Shown here in pieces: positions 42,690 through 51,754 of a DNA stretch of 64,000 nt. Position 1 is the first letter of the stretch. Every line of letters starts with the position of its first letter. The translations under genes were made by a program, and so were the position numbers. The stretch is from positions 1 through 64,000 of the forward strand of contig SEFZ01000023.1 in NCBI GenBank assembly GCA_004173185.1. The letters run 5' to 3'. The notes beneath the pieces are model-generated. The model did not search any database and had not been told where the DNA came from. It saw only the letters and a list, made by a program, of their open reading frames with translations. The DNA is from Sphingomonadales bacterium (GTDB lineage Bacteria > Pseudomonadota > Alphaproteobacteria > Sphingomonadales > Sphingomonadaceae).

Positions 42690-45341
42690 ATGCTTGCTCA
42701 GAACAGAACTCGACTTCATCGACGCGCGTGGTTCGCGTCGACGGCACTTGCAGCATCCTTATTCGCGAGCGACGTGGCCGTTGCGCAGGATGCAGATCAG
42801 GTCGTCACGGAAACGCCGCAGGGCGAGATCGTCGTTATCGGCACGCGCCGTACCGATCGCACCTCGACTACATCGGCATCGCCGGTGGACGTCATCAGCT
42901 CGGCGGAACTGGGGTCGCAGCCCGCTGCGAACATGATCGACGCGGTCAAGAACATCGTTCCTTCCTTCTACGTCGGCCAGAACTCGATTTCCGACGCATC
43001 CACCTTCGTTCGCTCGCCATCGCTGCGCGGCCTTTCGGGCGATCAGGTGCTCGTGATGCTCAACGGCAAGCGCTATAACCGTTCGGCGCTGGTCCAGGTC
43101 TATGGCGGCAGCGACACCGGCCTTGGCCGTGGTGCGCAGGGGCCGGATATTTCGGCGATTCCCTCGCTCGCGATCGGTAGTCTCCAGGTGCTGCGCGAAG
43201 GCGCGACGGCGCAGTATGGCTCCGACGCTATTGCGGGCGTGCTGAACTATGGTCTGAAGGAAGGTACCGGCTTCGAACTGGTGGCGCGTGCCGGCCAATA
43301 TTATGCGGGCGATGGCGAAAGCTATCAGATTGCCGGCAATGCTGGCCTCTCTGGCGATATCGGCTTCATCAACCTGACCGGCGAATATTATAAGGACGAA
43401 CAGACCAGCCGCGGCGTCACGCGGCCGTCTGCGGCGAATTTCGCCAACAATTTTCCGGCGCTCGCGGCACAATTGCCCAATTATCCGCTGCCGGTGCAGA
43501 TCTGGGGTTCGTCACCATCGGACGGCTATAAGCTGCTGCTTAACGCGGCGCTTAACGTCACCAGCGACAGCAAAATCTATCTCTTCGCCAATTATGCGAA
43601 GCTCAACGGCAATCAGAGCTTCAACTATCGCCCGTCGGTAACCAGCACGGCGACCGATTCGACCGGCGTGGTACGCAGCCAGGGCGCGAACGCGCTGTTC
43701 AACAACACCTTCTACCTGACGCCGTGCCCGACCGGGAACGCGACCTGCCCCACGGGCGGCTTCGTTACGAACGGCACCACCTTCCGGTTCAGCACGCTCT
43801 ATCCGGCTGGCTTTACCCCGCGCTTCGTAGGCGAAACCGAGCAGATGTATGGCGTGCTCGGCTATAAGGGCGAGACGGGCGACTTCACCTATGACCTGTC
43901 GGGAACGCTGGCGCGCAACAAGCTGTCGCTCTCAATGTATAGCTCGCTGAACGCTTCCTACGGCCCGGCGACCCAGACCAGATTCGAGTTTGGCGACCTG
44001 ATCCAGAAGGAGTTTAACCTCAATCTCGACACGACCTATGCGCTCGATGCCGGGCTCGCCAGCCCGATCACTTTCTCGCTCGGCGGCGAATTCCGCAAGG
44101 AAACCTATGAGCAGACCGCGGGCGATCCGCAGTCTTATGGCGCGGGCCCCTATGCCGTCGCACAGCGCCTATATGCGCCGACAGCGACTCCCGGCGTCTA
44201 TGTCGCCGCGGGCACGAGCAATGCCCAGGGCGTGGGCGCAAGCGGCTATGCCGGCACCAGTCCGGCCACCGCAGGCGCGTTCAGCCAGGAAAGCTATGGC
44301 GTCTATGCGGGCGTCGAAACCGACATCACCGATAGCCTGACCGTTGGTGCTGCCGGTCGTTACGAGCATTATAACACGTTTGGCAGCGCATGGGTCGGCA
44401 AGATCAACGGGTTGTTGAAGCTGGCTGAGCCGCTCTCGATGCGCGCCAGCTTTGGCACCGGCTTCCACGCGCCATCGCCGGGACAGTCGAACGTTTCGAT
44501 TGTCACCACCTCGTTCAACAACGGCGTGGCGTTTCAGGCGGGCACCTATCCGGTCAACACCGCGGTCGCGCAATATTACGGTGCGACCACGCTGACGCCG
44601 GAGAAATCCACCAACTATGGTATCGGCTATATCTTCGAGCCGCTGAGCACGATGACGATCACCGTGGATGCGTATCAGATCGACCTGAAGGATCGTATCG
44701 GCCTCACCTCGCCGCGTATTGTTACGGCGGCAGATCTGCTGGCGCAGCCTGCGCTTCTCGCAGTCGGTGTGGGAGGCCAGGTGCAATATTTCACTAACGG
44801 CTTCAACACGCGCACCCGCGGCATCGACGTCGTCGGCACGTGGCGCACTACGCTCGGCGAAGGGAACCTCAATTTCTCGCTCGCCTATAATTACAACAAG
44901 ACCAAGGTCACCAAGTTCGATCCCCGGGTGATCAGCGTAGCCCAGATGATCGACGCCGAGCATCTGGCACCGAACCATCGGATCGTCTTGACCGGCGGCC
45001 TCGTGCTGGGCAATTTCGCGTTCAACGTCCGCGAAAACTATTATGGCTCGTGGACCAGCGCGCAGGATTACGGCCAGACTGCCGGGGTCGCGAACCAGAC
45101 CTTCGGAGCGAAGTTCACCACCGACATCGATATCAGCTACACCTTCGCCGATGCGTATACGCTGACCGTTGGTGCGCAGAACTTTGGCGACGAGCATCCC
45201 GATCGCCTGAAGGCGACCGCGACGGTGCCGCTCTATCCGCTTACTGGCGGCACGGCGGACGGTCAGGTATATGCGCGTAACGGCGGCCCGTTCGGGTTCA
45301 ACGGCGGGTTCTATTACGCTCGGCTGCGCATCAAGTACTGA
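42690..45341 (+). CDS. TonB-dependent outer-membrane receptor
   Basis: An 883-aa outer-membrane transporter. It has a signal peptide (WFASTALAASLFASDVAVAQD), a TonB-box-like GEIVVIGTR, the plug domain (SPVDVISSAELGSQPAANMIDAVKNIVPSF, SLRGLSGDQVLVMLNGKRYN) and a long beta-barrel ending in FYYARLRIKY. The substrate is not readable; no adjacent transporter or glycan gene indicates one. ATG at 42690 follows AAAGGGGG; the ORF-track start at 42603 lies in the promoter. Followed by a strong terminator. Confidence 0.93.
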   Translation: MLAQNRTRLHRRAWFASTALAASLFASDVAVAQDADQVVTETPQGEIVVIGTRRTDRTSTTSASPVDVISSAELGSQPAANMIDAVKNIVPSFYVGQNSISDASTFVRSPSLRGLSGDQVLVMLNGKRYNRSALVQVYGGSDTGLGRGAQGPDISAIPSLAIGSLQVLREGATAQYGSDAIAGVLNYGLKEGTGFELVARAGQYYAGDGESYQIAGNAGLSGDIGFINLTGEYYKDEQTSRGVTRPSAANFANNFPALAAQLPNYPLPVQIWGSSPSDGYKLLLNAALNVTSDSKIYLFANYAKLNGNQSFNYRPSVTSTATDSTGVVRSQGANALFNNTFYLTPCPTGNATCPTGGFVTNGTTFRFSTLYPAGFTPRFVGETEQMYGVLGYKGETGDFTYDLSGTLARNKLSLSMYSSLNASYGPATQTRFEFGDLIQKEFNLNLDTTYALDAGLASPITFSLGGEFRKETYEQTAGDPQSYGAGPYAVAQRLYAPTATPGVYVAAGTSNAQGVGASGYAGTSPATAGAFSQESYGVYAGVETDITDSLTVGAAGRYEHYNTFGSAWVGKINGLLKLAEPLSMRASFGTGFHAPSPGQSNVSIVTTSFNNGVAFQAGTYPVNTAVAQYYGATTLTPEKSTNYGIGYIFEPLSTMTITVDAYQIDLKDRIGLTSPRIVTAADLLAQPALLAVGVGGQVQYFTNGFNTRTRGIDVVGTWRTTLGEGNLNFSLAYNYNKTKVTKFDPRVISVAQMIDAEHLAPNHRIVLTGGLVLGNFAFNVRENYYGSWTSAQDYGQTAGVANQTFGAKFTTDIDISYTFADAYTLTVGAQNFGDEHPDRLKATATVPLYPLTGGTADGQVYARNGGPFGFNGGFYYARLRIKY

Positions 45342-45400
45342 GCGGGCCTCGCTTTCCCGGGAGTTCCCTGGAGCTTCCGGGAGGGTTTGGATCGGGAACG

Positions 45401-45431
45401 GAAAAGGGCGGCCGATTGGCCGCCCTTTTTC
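45401..45431 (+). terminator. terminator of the TonB receptor gene
   Basis: GAAAAGGGCGGCC-GATT-GGCCGCCCTTTTTC: an 8-bp perfect stem with A and T runs, able to serve the convergent hspQ as well. Confidence 0.88.
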
Positions 45432-45455
45432 ATATTCGCGCTGTGGCGACTGGGA

Positions 45456-45836
45456 TTAGTGCCGGTGCTCGGGCCGCAGCGTGTAGCGGCCCGGCGCATA
45501 GCCATCGAACAGCCCGTCGATCGCCGGATGATCCACCGGATCCTCGCTGTCATCGGCCACCAGATTCTGCTGGCTGACATAAGCGATGTAGCTCGATTCC
45601 GAATTTTCGGCGAGCAGATGGTAAAAGGGCTGGTCCTTGCGCGGGCGGACATCCTCGGGGATCGCCGCATACCATTCGTCGCTATTCGCGAAGACCGGAT
45701 CGACATCGAATACCACACCGCGGAACTCGAAAAGCCGGTGTTTCACGACGTCACCGATTGCGAAACGGGCCGTTGCCACCGGCGGCATCGGCACCGATGC
45801 TTCGTAAGGGGCGGGGGACTCGGCGGGAACTGACAT
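45456..45836 (-). CDS. hspQ: heat shock protein HspQ
   Basis: A 126-aa protein of the HspQ/YccV family: ARFAIGDVVKHRLFEFRGVVFDVDPVFANSDEWY and QPFYHLLAENSESSYIAYVSQQNLV are the family core. In E. coli HspQ is a heat-shock factor and specificity enhancer of the Lon protease. The first 25 residues are a Pro/Ala-rich extension. It ends on the convergent terminator. No sigma-32 box was identified with confidence. Confidence 0.9.
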   Translation of the reverse strand: MSVPAESPAPYEASVPMPPVATARFAIGDVVKHRLFEFRGVVFDVDPVFANSDEWYAAIPEDVRPRKDQPFYHLLAENSESSYIAYVSQQNLVADDSEDPVDHPAIDGLFDGYAPGRYTLRPEHRH

Positions 45837-45958
45837 ATCCCTAATCTAGTGTTTCTGCCGCGACGCACAAGGACTGCTTGCTCCCATCGAATCATTGCGC
45901 TAGAGGCCCCCGCTCTAACGACCAACGTGGCCTTCCAGGCAGCGTTTTATGACCTCGC

Positions 45959-46048
<90 letters not shown>

Positions 46049-46408
46049 TGGTCCTTCCGTATGGAAGGGCCCGGTCGCTAAGCAGCCTCTCGTAAACCCA
46101 CAGTGTTTTTGTTAGCGCTTCGGCCTGTCGGGCCGCGCGCGGGGGGGTGAATTCCCCCGTCTCCGGCATGTGGCTGCCATGGGCGAAGTCGCCCATTTTG
46201 ATGAGGGTGCACGCCATCGGCTGCCGCTCCCAGGATCGTCCGTTTTAAGCCTCAGGCTGGAATGCTAGCGGCAGAAAGGCTCGCGACGGTCACGGCCAGT
46301 AGTGAGTGCGGACAGCCCGCCTGTGGCTACCTCGCCTGCCTTTACGCCTTGCTCTTCGTCGAACCGGCAATCGCGTATCGGGCTTTTGCGGGTCGCGGTG
46401 GCGGCAAC
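46049..46408. other. intergenic region after tRNA-Ser
   Basis: This gap starts with a 9-bp hairpin (46050-46071, GGTCCTTCC / GGAAGGGCC, no T run) that probably ends the tRNA transcript. It also holds small hairpins GGGGG/CCCCC near 46141-46156 and GGGCG/CGCCC near 46179-46192. I see no supportable gene. Confidence 0.4.
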
Positions 46409-46446
46409 GAAAAAAGGCCGGAGGCTTTCGCCCCCGGCCTTTTTTG
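46409..46446 (-). terminator. terminator of rplK-rplA
   Basis: AAAAAAGGCCGGaGGC-TTTC-GCCcCCGGCCTTTTTT: a 10-bp stem with one mismatch and A/T runs on both sides, 22 nt after the rplA stop on the minus strand. Confidence 0.88.
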
Positions 46447-46467
46447 TTTCGTAGCAGTCGAAAGAGC

Positions 46468-47160
46468 TTACGCCCCGGCGACGCCTGCGGTGTCGACCTT
46501 GACGCCCGGGCCCATCGACGAGCTCATCGCGACCTTGCGGACATACTTGCCCTTGGCGCCGGCGGGCTTCGCCTTGACCACTGCATCGACCAGAGCATCG
46601 AAGTTCTCGCGCAGATCAGCCGCCGAGAACGACGCCTTGCCGATGCCCGAGTGGATGATGCCGGCCTTTTCGACGCGATACTCGATCTGGCCGCCCTTGG
46701 CCGCCTTGACGGCGCCAGCAACGTCCATGGTGACCGTGCCCAGCTTCGGGTTCGGCATCATGCCCTTCGGACCCAGGATCTTACCGAGACGGCCAACGAG
46801 GCCCATCATGTCCGGGGTGGCGATGCAGCGATCGAAATCGATCTTGCCGCCCTGGATGGCTTCCATCAGGTCTTCTGCGCCGACAACGTCTGCGCCAGCT
46901 GCGGTGGCTTCATCAGCCTTCGCACCCTTGGCGAACACGCCGACGCGGACGGTTTTGCCGGTGCCCTTGGGGAGGGTGACCACGCCGCGGACCATCTGGT
47001 CTGCGTGGCGGGGATCGACGCCGAGGTTGAGCGCGACTTCGACGGTTTCGTCGAACTTGCTGGTTGCGTTCGACTTCACGATCGCGATCGCTTCGTCCAC
47101 GCCGTGGAGCTTGTCGGCCGCAACGGTCCAGGTCTTCTGCTTCTTGGTGATCTTCGCCAT
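46468..47160 (-). CDS. rplA: 50S ribosomal protein L1
   Basis: A 230-aa protein that forms the L1 stalk and, in many bacteria, represses its own operon by binding the leader mRNA. Signatures: [40 protein letters not shown] and [23 protein letters not shown] at 47160 is used; the ORF-track start lies 18 nt upstream. It follows rplK by 4 nt. Confidence 0.97.
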   Translation of the reverse strand: MAKITKKQKTWTVAADKLHGVDEAIAIVKSNATSKFDETVEVALNLGVDPRHADQMVRGVVTLPKGTGKTVRVGVFAKGAKADEATAAGADVVGAEDLMEAIQGGKIDFDRCIATPDMMGLVGRLGKILGPKGMMPNPKLGTVTMDVAGAVKAAKGGQIEYRVEKAGIIHSGIGKASFSAADLRENFDALVDAVVKAKPAGAKGKYVRKVAMSSSMGPGVKVDTAGVAGA

Positions 47161-47164
47161 GGTC

Positions 47165-47596
47165 TTAACCCTCCACAACCTGGAGGCCCATCGCGCGTGC
47201 GGAGCCTTCGATAATCTTGGTAGCGGCTTCGATATCGTTCGCGTTGAGATCCTTCATCTTCATCGTAGCGATTTCGGCCAGCTTCGAACGAGCGATGTTG
47301 CCCGCCGAGATCTTGCCCGGCTCCTTCGAGCCCGACTTGAGGTTTGCGGCCTTCTTGATGAGGTATGCCGCCGGCGGCGACTTGGTCTCGAACGAGAAGC
47401 TCTTATCGGCATAGACGGTGATCACGGTGGGGATCGGGACGCTCTTTTCGAGGTCACCGGTCGCCGCGTTGAACGCCTTGCAGAATTCCATGATGTTCAC
47501 GCCGCGCTGACCCAAAGCTGGGCCGATCGGGGGCGAAGGGTTTGCAGCGCCGGCTGGCACCTGCAGCTTGATATAGCCGGTAATTTTCTTTGCCAT
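47165..47596 (-). CDS. rplK: 50S ribosomal protein L11
   Basis: A 143-aa protein of the GTPase-associated centre, needed for elongation-factor function and the stringent response. [43 protein letters not shown] is invariant. It heads the rplK-rplA pair. Usually nusG directly precedes it; here nusG is about 5.5 kb upstream with other genes between. Confidence 0.97.
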   Translation of the reverse strand: MAKKITGYIKLQVPAGAANPSPPIGPALGQRGVNIMEFCKAFNAATGDLEKSVPIPTVITVYADKSFSFETKSPPAAYLIKKAANLKSGSKEPGKISAGNIARSKLAEIATMKMKDLNANDIEAATKIIEGSARAMGLQVVEG

Positions 47597-47845
47597 GTGG
47601 CAACCTCACTCTGTTTCATGCGGCTTTGCGAAGGATCGCTGGGCCGGATCAAGTTTAGCGGTACAAGCGGCTACCCGAGGGCAACCTCCCGCAAATTCCA
47701 TTGCTGATGCGTTGGAAGGGCGCGCGGTTAGCGCAATTGGACATGCAATGCAAATTGCGGGGCTGCCTGGCCGCGATGTGAGCGCGTTTCGGGACGCCAT
47801 CCCCAAAAGCGGGTATTGAGGGAAATACCAGCGTCGCGGATCACT

Positions 47846-48097
47846 ATGACCTTTGGGGAATATATGATGCTCGCCGCGATGGTTTTCGCATTTGCCATGC
47901 AGACGCCGCCCTACAGCCTGGTCATCATCAGCGGTAACGGGGGCGTGGCGATCAACAATTATTCCAGCATCTGGCGCTGCGAACGGGCGCGCGATGCTCT
48001 GCTGGAAGAGGCCGTACTAGAGACCGCCAAGAAGAAGCCGAAGGGGCAGGCGATCGGGCAAGCGATCGAACTCAGGGCATTCTGCATCCCAGGCTGA
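47846..48097 (+). CDS. small secreted protein, unknown
   Basis: An 83-aa product with a hydrophobic N-terminus (MMLAAMVFAFAMQTPP) that looks like a signal peptide, then a short mature part with two cysteines (SIWRCERARDAL and RAFCIPG). I recognise no family. The start is uncertain: ATG at 47846 gives the full frame, while ATG at 47864 follows GGGGAA closely and gives a cleaner signal peptide. It is divergent from rplK and precedes another secreted protein gene. Confidence 0.5.
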   Translation: MTFGEYMMLAAMVFAFAMQTPPYSLVIISGNGGVAINNYSSIWRCERARDALLEEAVLETAKKKPKGQAIGQAIELRAFCIPG

Positions 48098-48136
48098 TGC
48101 CATCCTGTAGAGCATCGACGTTTCGGAGATAATATT

Positions 48137-48967
48137 ATGCCTGCTCGACAGTCCTCTCCCGGCGGTTTGATGCTGCGGCTGATAGTCTCGGCATGCGTGC
48201 TGGTGCTGATGCCCGTGGCCGCCGCTGCGCAGGAGGACGATACGTACGGCACCTATGAAGATGCTGAAACGATGCGGGCGGATCAGGGTATTGTGCGGTC
48301 CTTTCTCCAGGCGGGTGCTGCTGGCCTTGAGGCAGGCAATTGGACCAAGGCGCGCGAGAATTGTCGCAAGCTGAACGCGCATCTCGGCCGTTCGTCCTAC
48401 ATGGGCGAGGCGGCGAACAAGTCTGCGGCGGCGTTTGGCGTGGCATGTTATGCCGATGCACAGGCGATGCTGGGTGATATCGATTCCGCCTGCCGCACCT
48501 ATGCGGAGATCGACTATAAAGGGCTGATGGCCAGTATCGATCCGACGGCCGTGTGCGCCGTCTCGGCCTATCCAGCGCCGCCGAGCCGCGAGGAAGTGTT
48601 ACGCGCCGAAATGTCTCGACTGCGCGAGCAGATCGAACGGATGTTCGCGTTGAACACCAAATTGAAGCCGATGCCGGAAGGCGATCCCGAGCGGGCGGGG
48701 CTTCTGGGCGAACTCGCCACCTTGTGCGGCGCTTTCAGGACGCCGATCGGCATTTTCGAAGAAACGACCTCAGCGCTCTCATCGTACTGCAGGGGTTCGT
48801 ATCTGCGCCGCAGCGGGAGGGACGCCGAGGCATGTGCGCCGCTTCGCGAAGCGGCTGTGCGCTTCGATCGCATCGGGCAGCCCTGGCCGCGCGGCGTGCC
48901 TAACACGGACTATCTGGACATCATCCGCAACGTTATTCCAGAGTCGCTCAAGCTGGCCAAGTGCTGA
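48137..48967 (+). CDS. secreted cysteine-containing protein, unknown
   Basis: A 276-aa exported protein: signal peptide around LIVSACVLVLMPVAAAAQ, then a helical mature part with several cysteines spaced along the chain (ENCRKL, GVACYADA, DSACRTYAEI, TAVCAV, ATLCGAF, SSYCRGS, AEACAPL, KLAKC). The helices with AxxxG spacing recall Sel1/TPR-type solenoids, but no repeat is clear. GGAG lies 9 nt before the ATG. It converges on the DUF1593 gene. Function unknown. Confidence 0.6.
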   Translation: MPARQSSPGGLMLRLIVSACVLVLMPVAAAAQEDDTYGTYEDAETMRADQGIVRSFLQAGAAGLEAGNWTKARENCRKLNAHLGRSSYMGEAANKSAAAFGVACYADAQAMLGDIDSACRTYAEIDYKGLMASIDPTAVCAVSAYPAPPSREEVLRAEMSRLREQIERMFALNTKLKPMPEGDPERAGLLGELATLCGAFRTPIGIFEETTSALSSYCRGSYLRRSGRDAEACAPLREAAVRFDRIGQPWPRGVPNTDYLDIIRNVIPESLKLAKC

Positions 48968-48983
48968 GCGGGCAGGGCGGAGC

Positions 48984-50453
48984 CTATCCTTTTGGAAATA
49001 TGGTGACGACGACGCGGCGATAGCGGCTGAGCGCGGGGGTGCCCTTGTCCGTCACGCGCACGATGAAATGGGCTTCGCTGGCGCTATCCACTTTCGGCGC
49101 GATGAAGCCGCGGGCGTAGAGATTTTCCGCGCCCCACATCTTGATCGCATCGGGATAGGTGCCGGCTTCGGGATATTGGAACCAATAATAGCTGAGATTG
49201 TCGCCGTCCGGATCGGTCGTGCCCAATGCGCTGAGCGGTACGGCGTCGCCGGAGCGCACGGTAAGGCGATCGGCATGGTCGAGGCGAACGATTGGGGCGT
49301 GGTTGGCATCGGCAACGCTGAGCGTTGTCCACCCGATCCGCGCGGCGAAATCATTCTGGAAATCGTCGCGCCAGCGCCACAGCGTTTCGCGAAACCCGGT
49401 GAAGGAGCGCCCGGCGGGGCCAGTGGCCTGGCCATGCGATCTGGCGATACGCGGGGTGAAAGTGTCGATCGCGTTGGTCCAGAAGGCGCGGGTTTCGACG
49501 GGCACCGGAACGCCGCCGGTAAAGCCCTTGGGATCGAGGCTGTTATGGTCTGGAAGGCGCAGCGCATAGCGGCCGCCCCAGCCACCCCAATCGGGGCGCT
49601 CCGGCACGTTCAAGCCATTCGGGATAAGGCCGAGAAAGGTGGGCGTGTCGCCCTCCATGCCATATGCGACATCGGGATAGGCCGCGCCGAACGGACCATG
49701 GCCCTGCTGGATATGCCGGGTCAGCCAGCCATTCGAGATGCTCTCATTGTCGACGCCCTCGATCACTGCGTTTATGCCGGTCCAGGTCGCGGCCCCATAG
49801 CCGCCGGGACTGACGACGTAAAAGAGATCGGGAAACTCCTTCCGGATCCATGGCCCGGTGTCGTCCTGATCGGAGATCGTATAGACCCGAAGCTTGGCGA
49901 TCAGCCGCTTTGCCTCTCGCGGCGAGCGCGTGGCGCGGATGGTCAGCAACGCCTGCGCCAGCGTGTTTGGCCCGCCCCATCCGGCAACCCATAAGGGGCG
50001 GGCGTCCTGCGCTTCCAAAGCGGCGATGATCCGCTTCGATCCGGCGCTGTCCTTGCCGGGGCCGATAGCGGCCATGCCGTAAGACGGTTGGCCATTGGCT
50101 ACGAGCCGTTGCAGCGAGCTTGCCGTTGGATAGTCGGGATCATGCAGCGCCAGATTGTCGCGGACCCGCGAATATTCGGCGATGACGCGCCGGATGGACT
50201 CGGGCGCGATGCGGGCTTTCTGATGGACGGATGTGGTTGCGACCAGTCCTTCGAGATCAATCTCGTTCGCATAAAGCAACAGGCGGATCAGCGATTGGGT
50301 GTCGTCCGGATCGGCTTCGATGTCGGTGAGCACCAGCAGCCGCGCTTTGGCACCGCTCGCCTCGGCCTGCGCCAATGCGGGTGCCGCCGCGCAGGCGCCG
50401 AACCCTAGCAAAGCGAGCGCCAGCCACGTTCTGCGCAGTCTCAATACTAGCAT
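48984..50453 (-). CDS. secreted DUF1593 (Sde182-like) protein, nucleoside-hydrolase fold
   Basis: A 489-aa exported protein. After the signal peptide (LALALLGFGACAAAPALAQ) the main domain, about residues 35-320, has the nucleoside-hydrolase-like opening RLLVLTDIEADPDDTQSLIRLLLYANEIDLEGLVATTS and WVAGWGGPNTLAQALLTI, as in DUF1593 / cellulose-binding Sde182 proteins. The C-terminal 130 residues look like a beta-sandwich (LSALGTTDPDGDNLSYYWFQYPEAG). These proteins occur in polysaccharide-use loci. A LacI-type operator lies 12 nt before the start. Confidence 0.85.
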   Translation of the reverse strand: MLVLRLRRTWLALALLGFGACAAAPALAQAEASGAKARLLVLTDIEADPDDTQSLIRLLLYANEIDLEGLVATTSVHQKARIAPESIRRVIAEYSRVRDNLALHDPDYPTASSLQRLVANGQPSYGMAAIGPGKDSAGSKRIIAALEAQDARPLWVAGWGGPNTLAQALLTIRATRSPREAKRLIAKLRVYTISDQDDTGPWIRKEFPDLFYVVSPGGYGAATWTGINAVIEGVDNESISNGWLTRHIQQGHGPFGAAYPDVAYGMEGDTPTFLGLIPNGLNVPERPDWGGWGGRYALRLPDHNSLDPKGFTGGVPVPVETRAFWTNAIDTFTPRIARSHGQATGPAGRSFTGFRETLWRWRDDFQNDFAARIGWTTLSVADANHAPIVRLDHADRLTVRSGDAVPLSALGTTDPDGDNLSYYWFQYPEAGTYPDAIKMWGAENLYARGFIAPKVDSASEAHFIVRVTDKGTPALSRYRRVVVTIFPKG

Positions 50454-50464
50454 CTCGCTCTCCC

Positions 50465-50476
50465 GTTAGCGCTATC
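50465..50476. promoter_or_regulatory. LacI-family operator (near-perfect)
   Basis: GTTAGCGCTATC differs by one base from the perfect palindrome at 18100-18111 and lies 12-23 nt upstream of the DUF1593 start codon. Confidence 0.5.
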
Positions 50477-50542
50477 ATTTGGGACGGGGAGGGATTCGTC
50501 AACAGCAGGCCGCGTGGTTGTTGGTGGCGAATGTTACAATCC

Positions 50543-51742
50543 ATGCGAACTAGACTTGCGTACTTGTCACGAAATTGTAACGCGGGCTCCTCGTTCCTTC
50601 TCAACGCTTTCGGAGCCGTTCCCATCCGCCAGATTGCCGCCTTGCCCTATCGTACCGAAGGCACCGCGATTGATGCGCCCGTTCGGATCATGCTGGTCAC
50701 GTCGCGCGAAAGCGGGCGCTGGGTGATTCCGAAGGGCAATCCGATGGCGGGCATTGCTGCGCACAGCGCGGCCGCGATGGAGGCCAAGGAAGAGGCGGGG
50801 GTGATCGGGCTGGTCTGCCCGACTGCGCTTGGCTCTTATTGCTACCGCAAGAAGCGGCGGAACGGATCGGCGCTGATGATCGACGTCGATGTGTTTCCCC
50901 TCGCGGTGAACACCGAATTGGCGGCGTGGAAGGAGCAATCCCAGCGCGAGCGCCGCTGGTTCAGCCTGACCGAAGCCGCCGACGCGGTTGACGAGCCGGA
51001 CCTGCGCGATCTGATCCGCTCGTTCGGGCTATCCGAATTCAAGGCTGCGACACAGCGCACGGGCATTTTCGCCACGGTCGCGGAAAAATCGAAGGTAACG
51101 TCCATGTTTGCTTGGTTCCAGCGGCTGCTTCCCAAGACCGGCAATTTCTTCGAACTGTTTGAAGCGCATGCCGTGACGGTCTCGGCGGGCGCGGATGCGC
51201 TGGCGCGGCTGGTGCAGGACGGCAACCGCGATCATATCCGCGAAGTGATCGAGCGCGAGGGGGATGCCGACGAGATCATCCGCGAGATGCTGCGCACCGT
51301 GCGCGAGACGTTTCTCACGCCGTTCGACCGCGGCTCGATCACGTCGCTGATCGGATCGATGGACGATGCGATCGACGAGATGCAGGCGGCGGTACTGGCG
51401 ATCGACCTGTATGAAGTCACGAGCTTCGAGCAGGAAATGAAGGACATGACCGCGATCATCGTGGATGCCGCGCGGCTGACCGCCGAGGCGATGCCCTTGC
51501 TCCGCGATGTCGCTCGCAACGGCAAGCGCCTGCATGAACTGACCGAGCGGCTGGTGCGGATGGAGAGCCATGCCGATGAGATCCACCGCAGCGGATTGAA
51601 GCGCGCGTTCACCGAGCTGGCCCCGCACGATACGTTGCAATTCTCGGTGCAGCGCGAGGTGTATAAGCATCTCGAGCGGATCGTTGATGCGTTCGAGGAT
51701 GTCGCGAACGAGATCGACGGCATCGTGATCGACCACGCCTGA
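50543..51742 (+). CDS. NUDIX hydrolase fused to DUF47 (PhoU-like) protein
   Basis: One uninterrupted frame encodes two parts. Residues about 25-175 are a NUDIX domain similar to diphosphoinositol-polyphosphate-type hydrolases (RIMLVTSRESGRWVIPKGNP; box GNPMAGIAAHSAAAMEAKEEAGV, with the usual box Glu and Arg replaced by Ile and Met). From residue 188 on, MFAWFQRLLPKTGNFFELFEAHA begins a complete 212-aa DUF47 protein, the PhoU-like helper of Pit transporters. An AAGGT before that internal ATG (51104) leaves separate translation possible. The start at 50543 is chosen to avoid overlap with the divergent gene. pit follows after 12 nt. Confidence 0.8.
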   Translation: MRTRLAYLSRNCNAGSSFLLNAFGAVPIRQIAALPYRTEGTAIDAPVRIMLVTSRESGRWVIPKGNPMAGIAAHSAAAMEAKEEAGVIGLVCPTALGSYCYRKKRRNGSALMIDVDVFPLAVNTELAAWKEQSQRERRWFSLTEAADAVDEPDLRDLIRSFGLSEFKAATQRTGIFATVAEKSKVTSMFAWFQRLLPKTGNFFELFEAHAVTVSAGADALARLVQDGNRDHIREVIEREGDADEIIREMLRTVRETFLTPFDRGSITSLIGSMDDAIDEMQAAVLAIDLYEVTSFEQEMKDMTAIIVDAARLTAEAMPLLRDVARNGKRLHELTERLVRMESHADEIHRSGLKRAFTELAPHDTLQFSVQREVYKHLERIVDAFEDVANEIDGIVIDHA

Positions 51743-51754
51743 CGCGCCCCGGAC

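Noticed and set aside
46130-46166. tRNA-like 3' end (GGGGG TGAATT CCCCC followed by GTCTCCGGCA)
   Set aside because: No matching acceptor, D or anticodon arms upstream; the loop is one base short.
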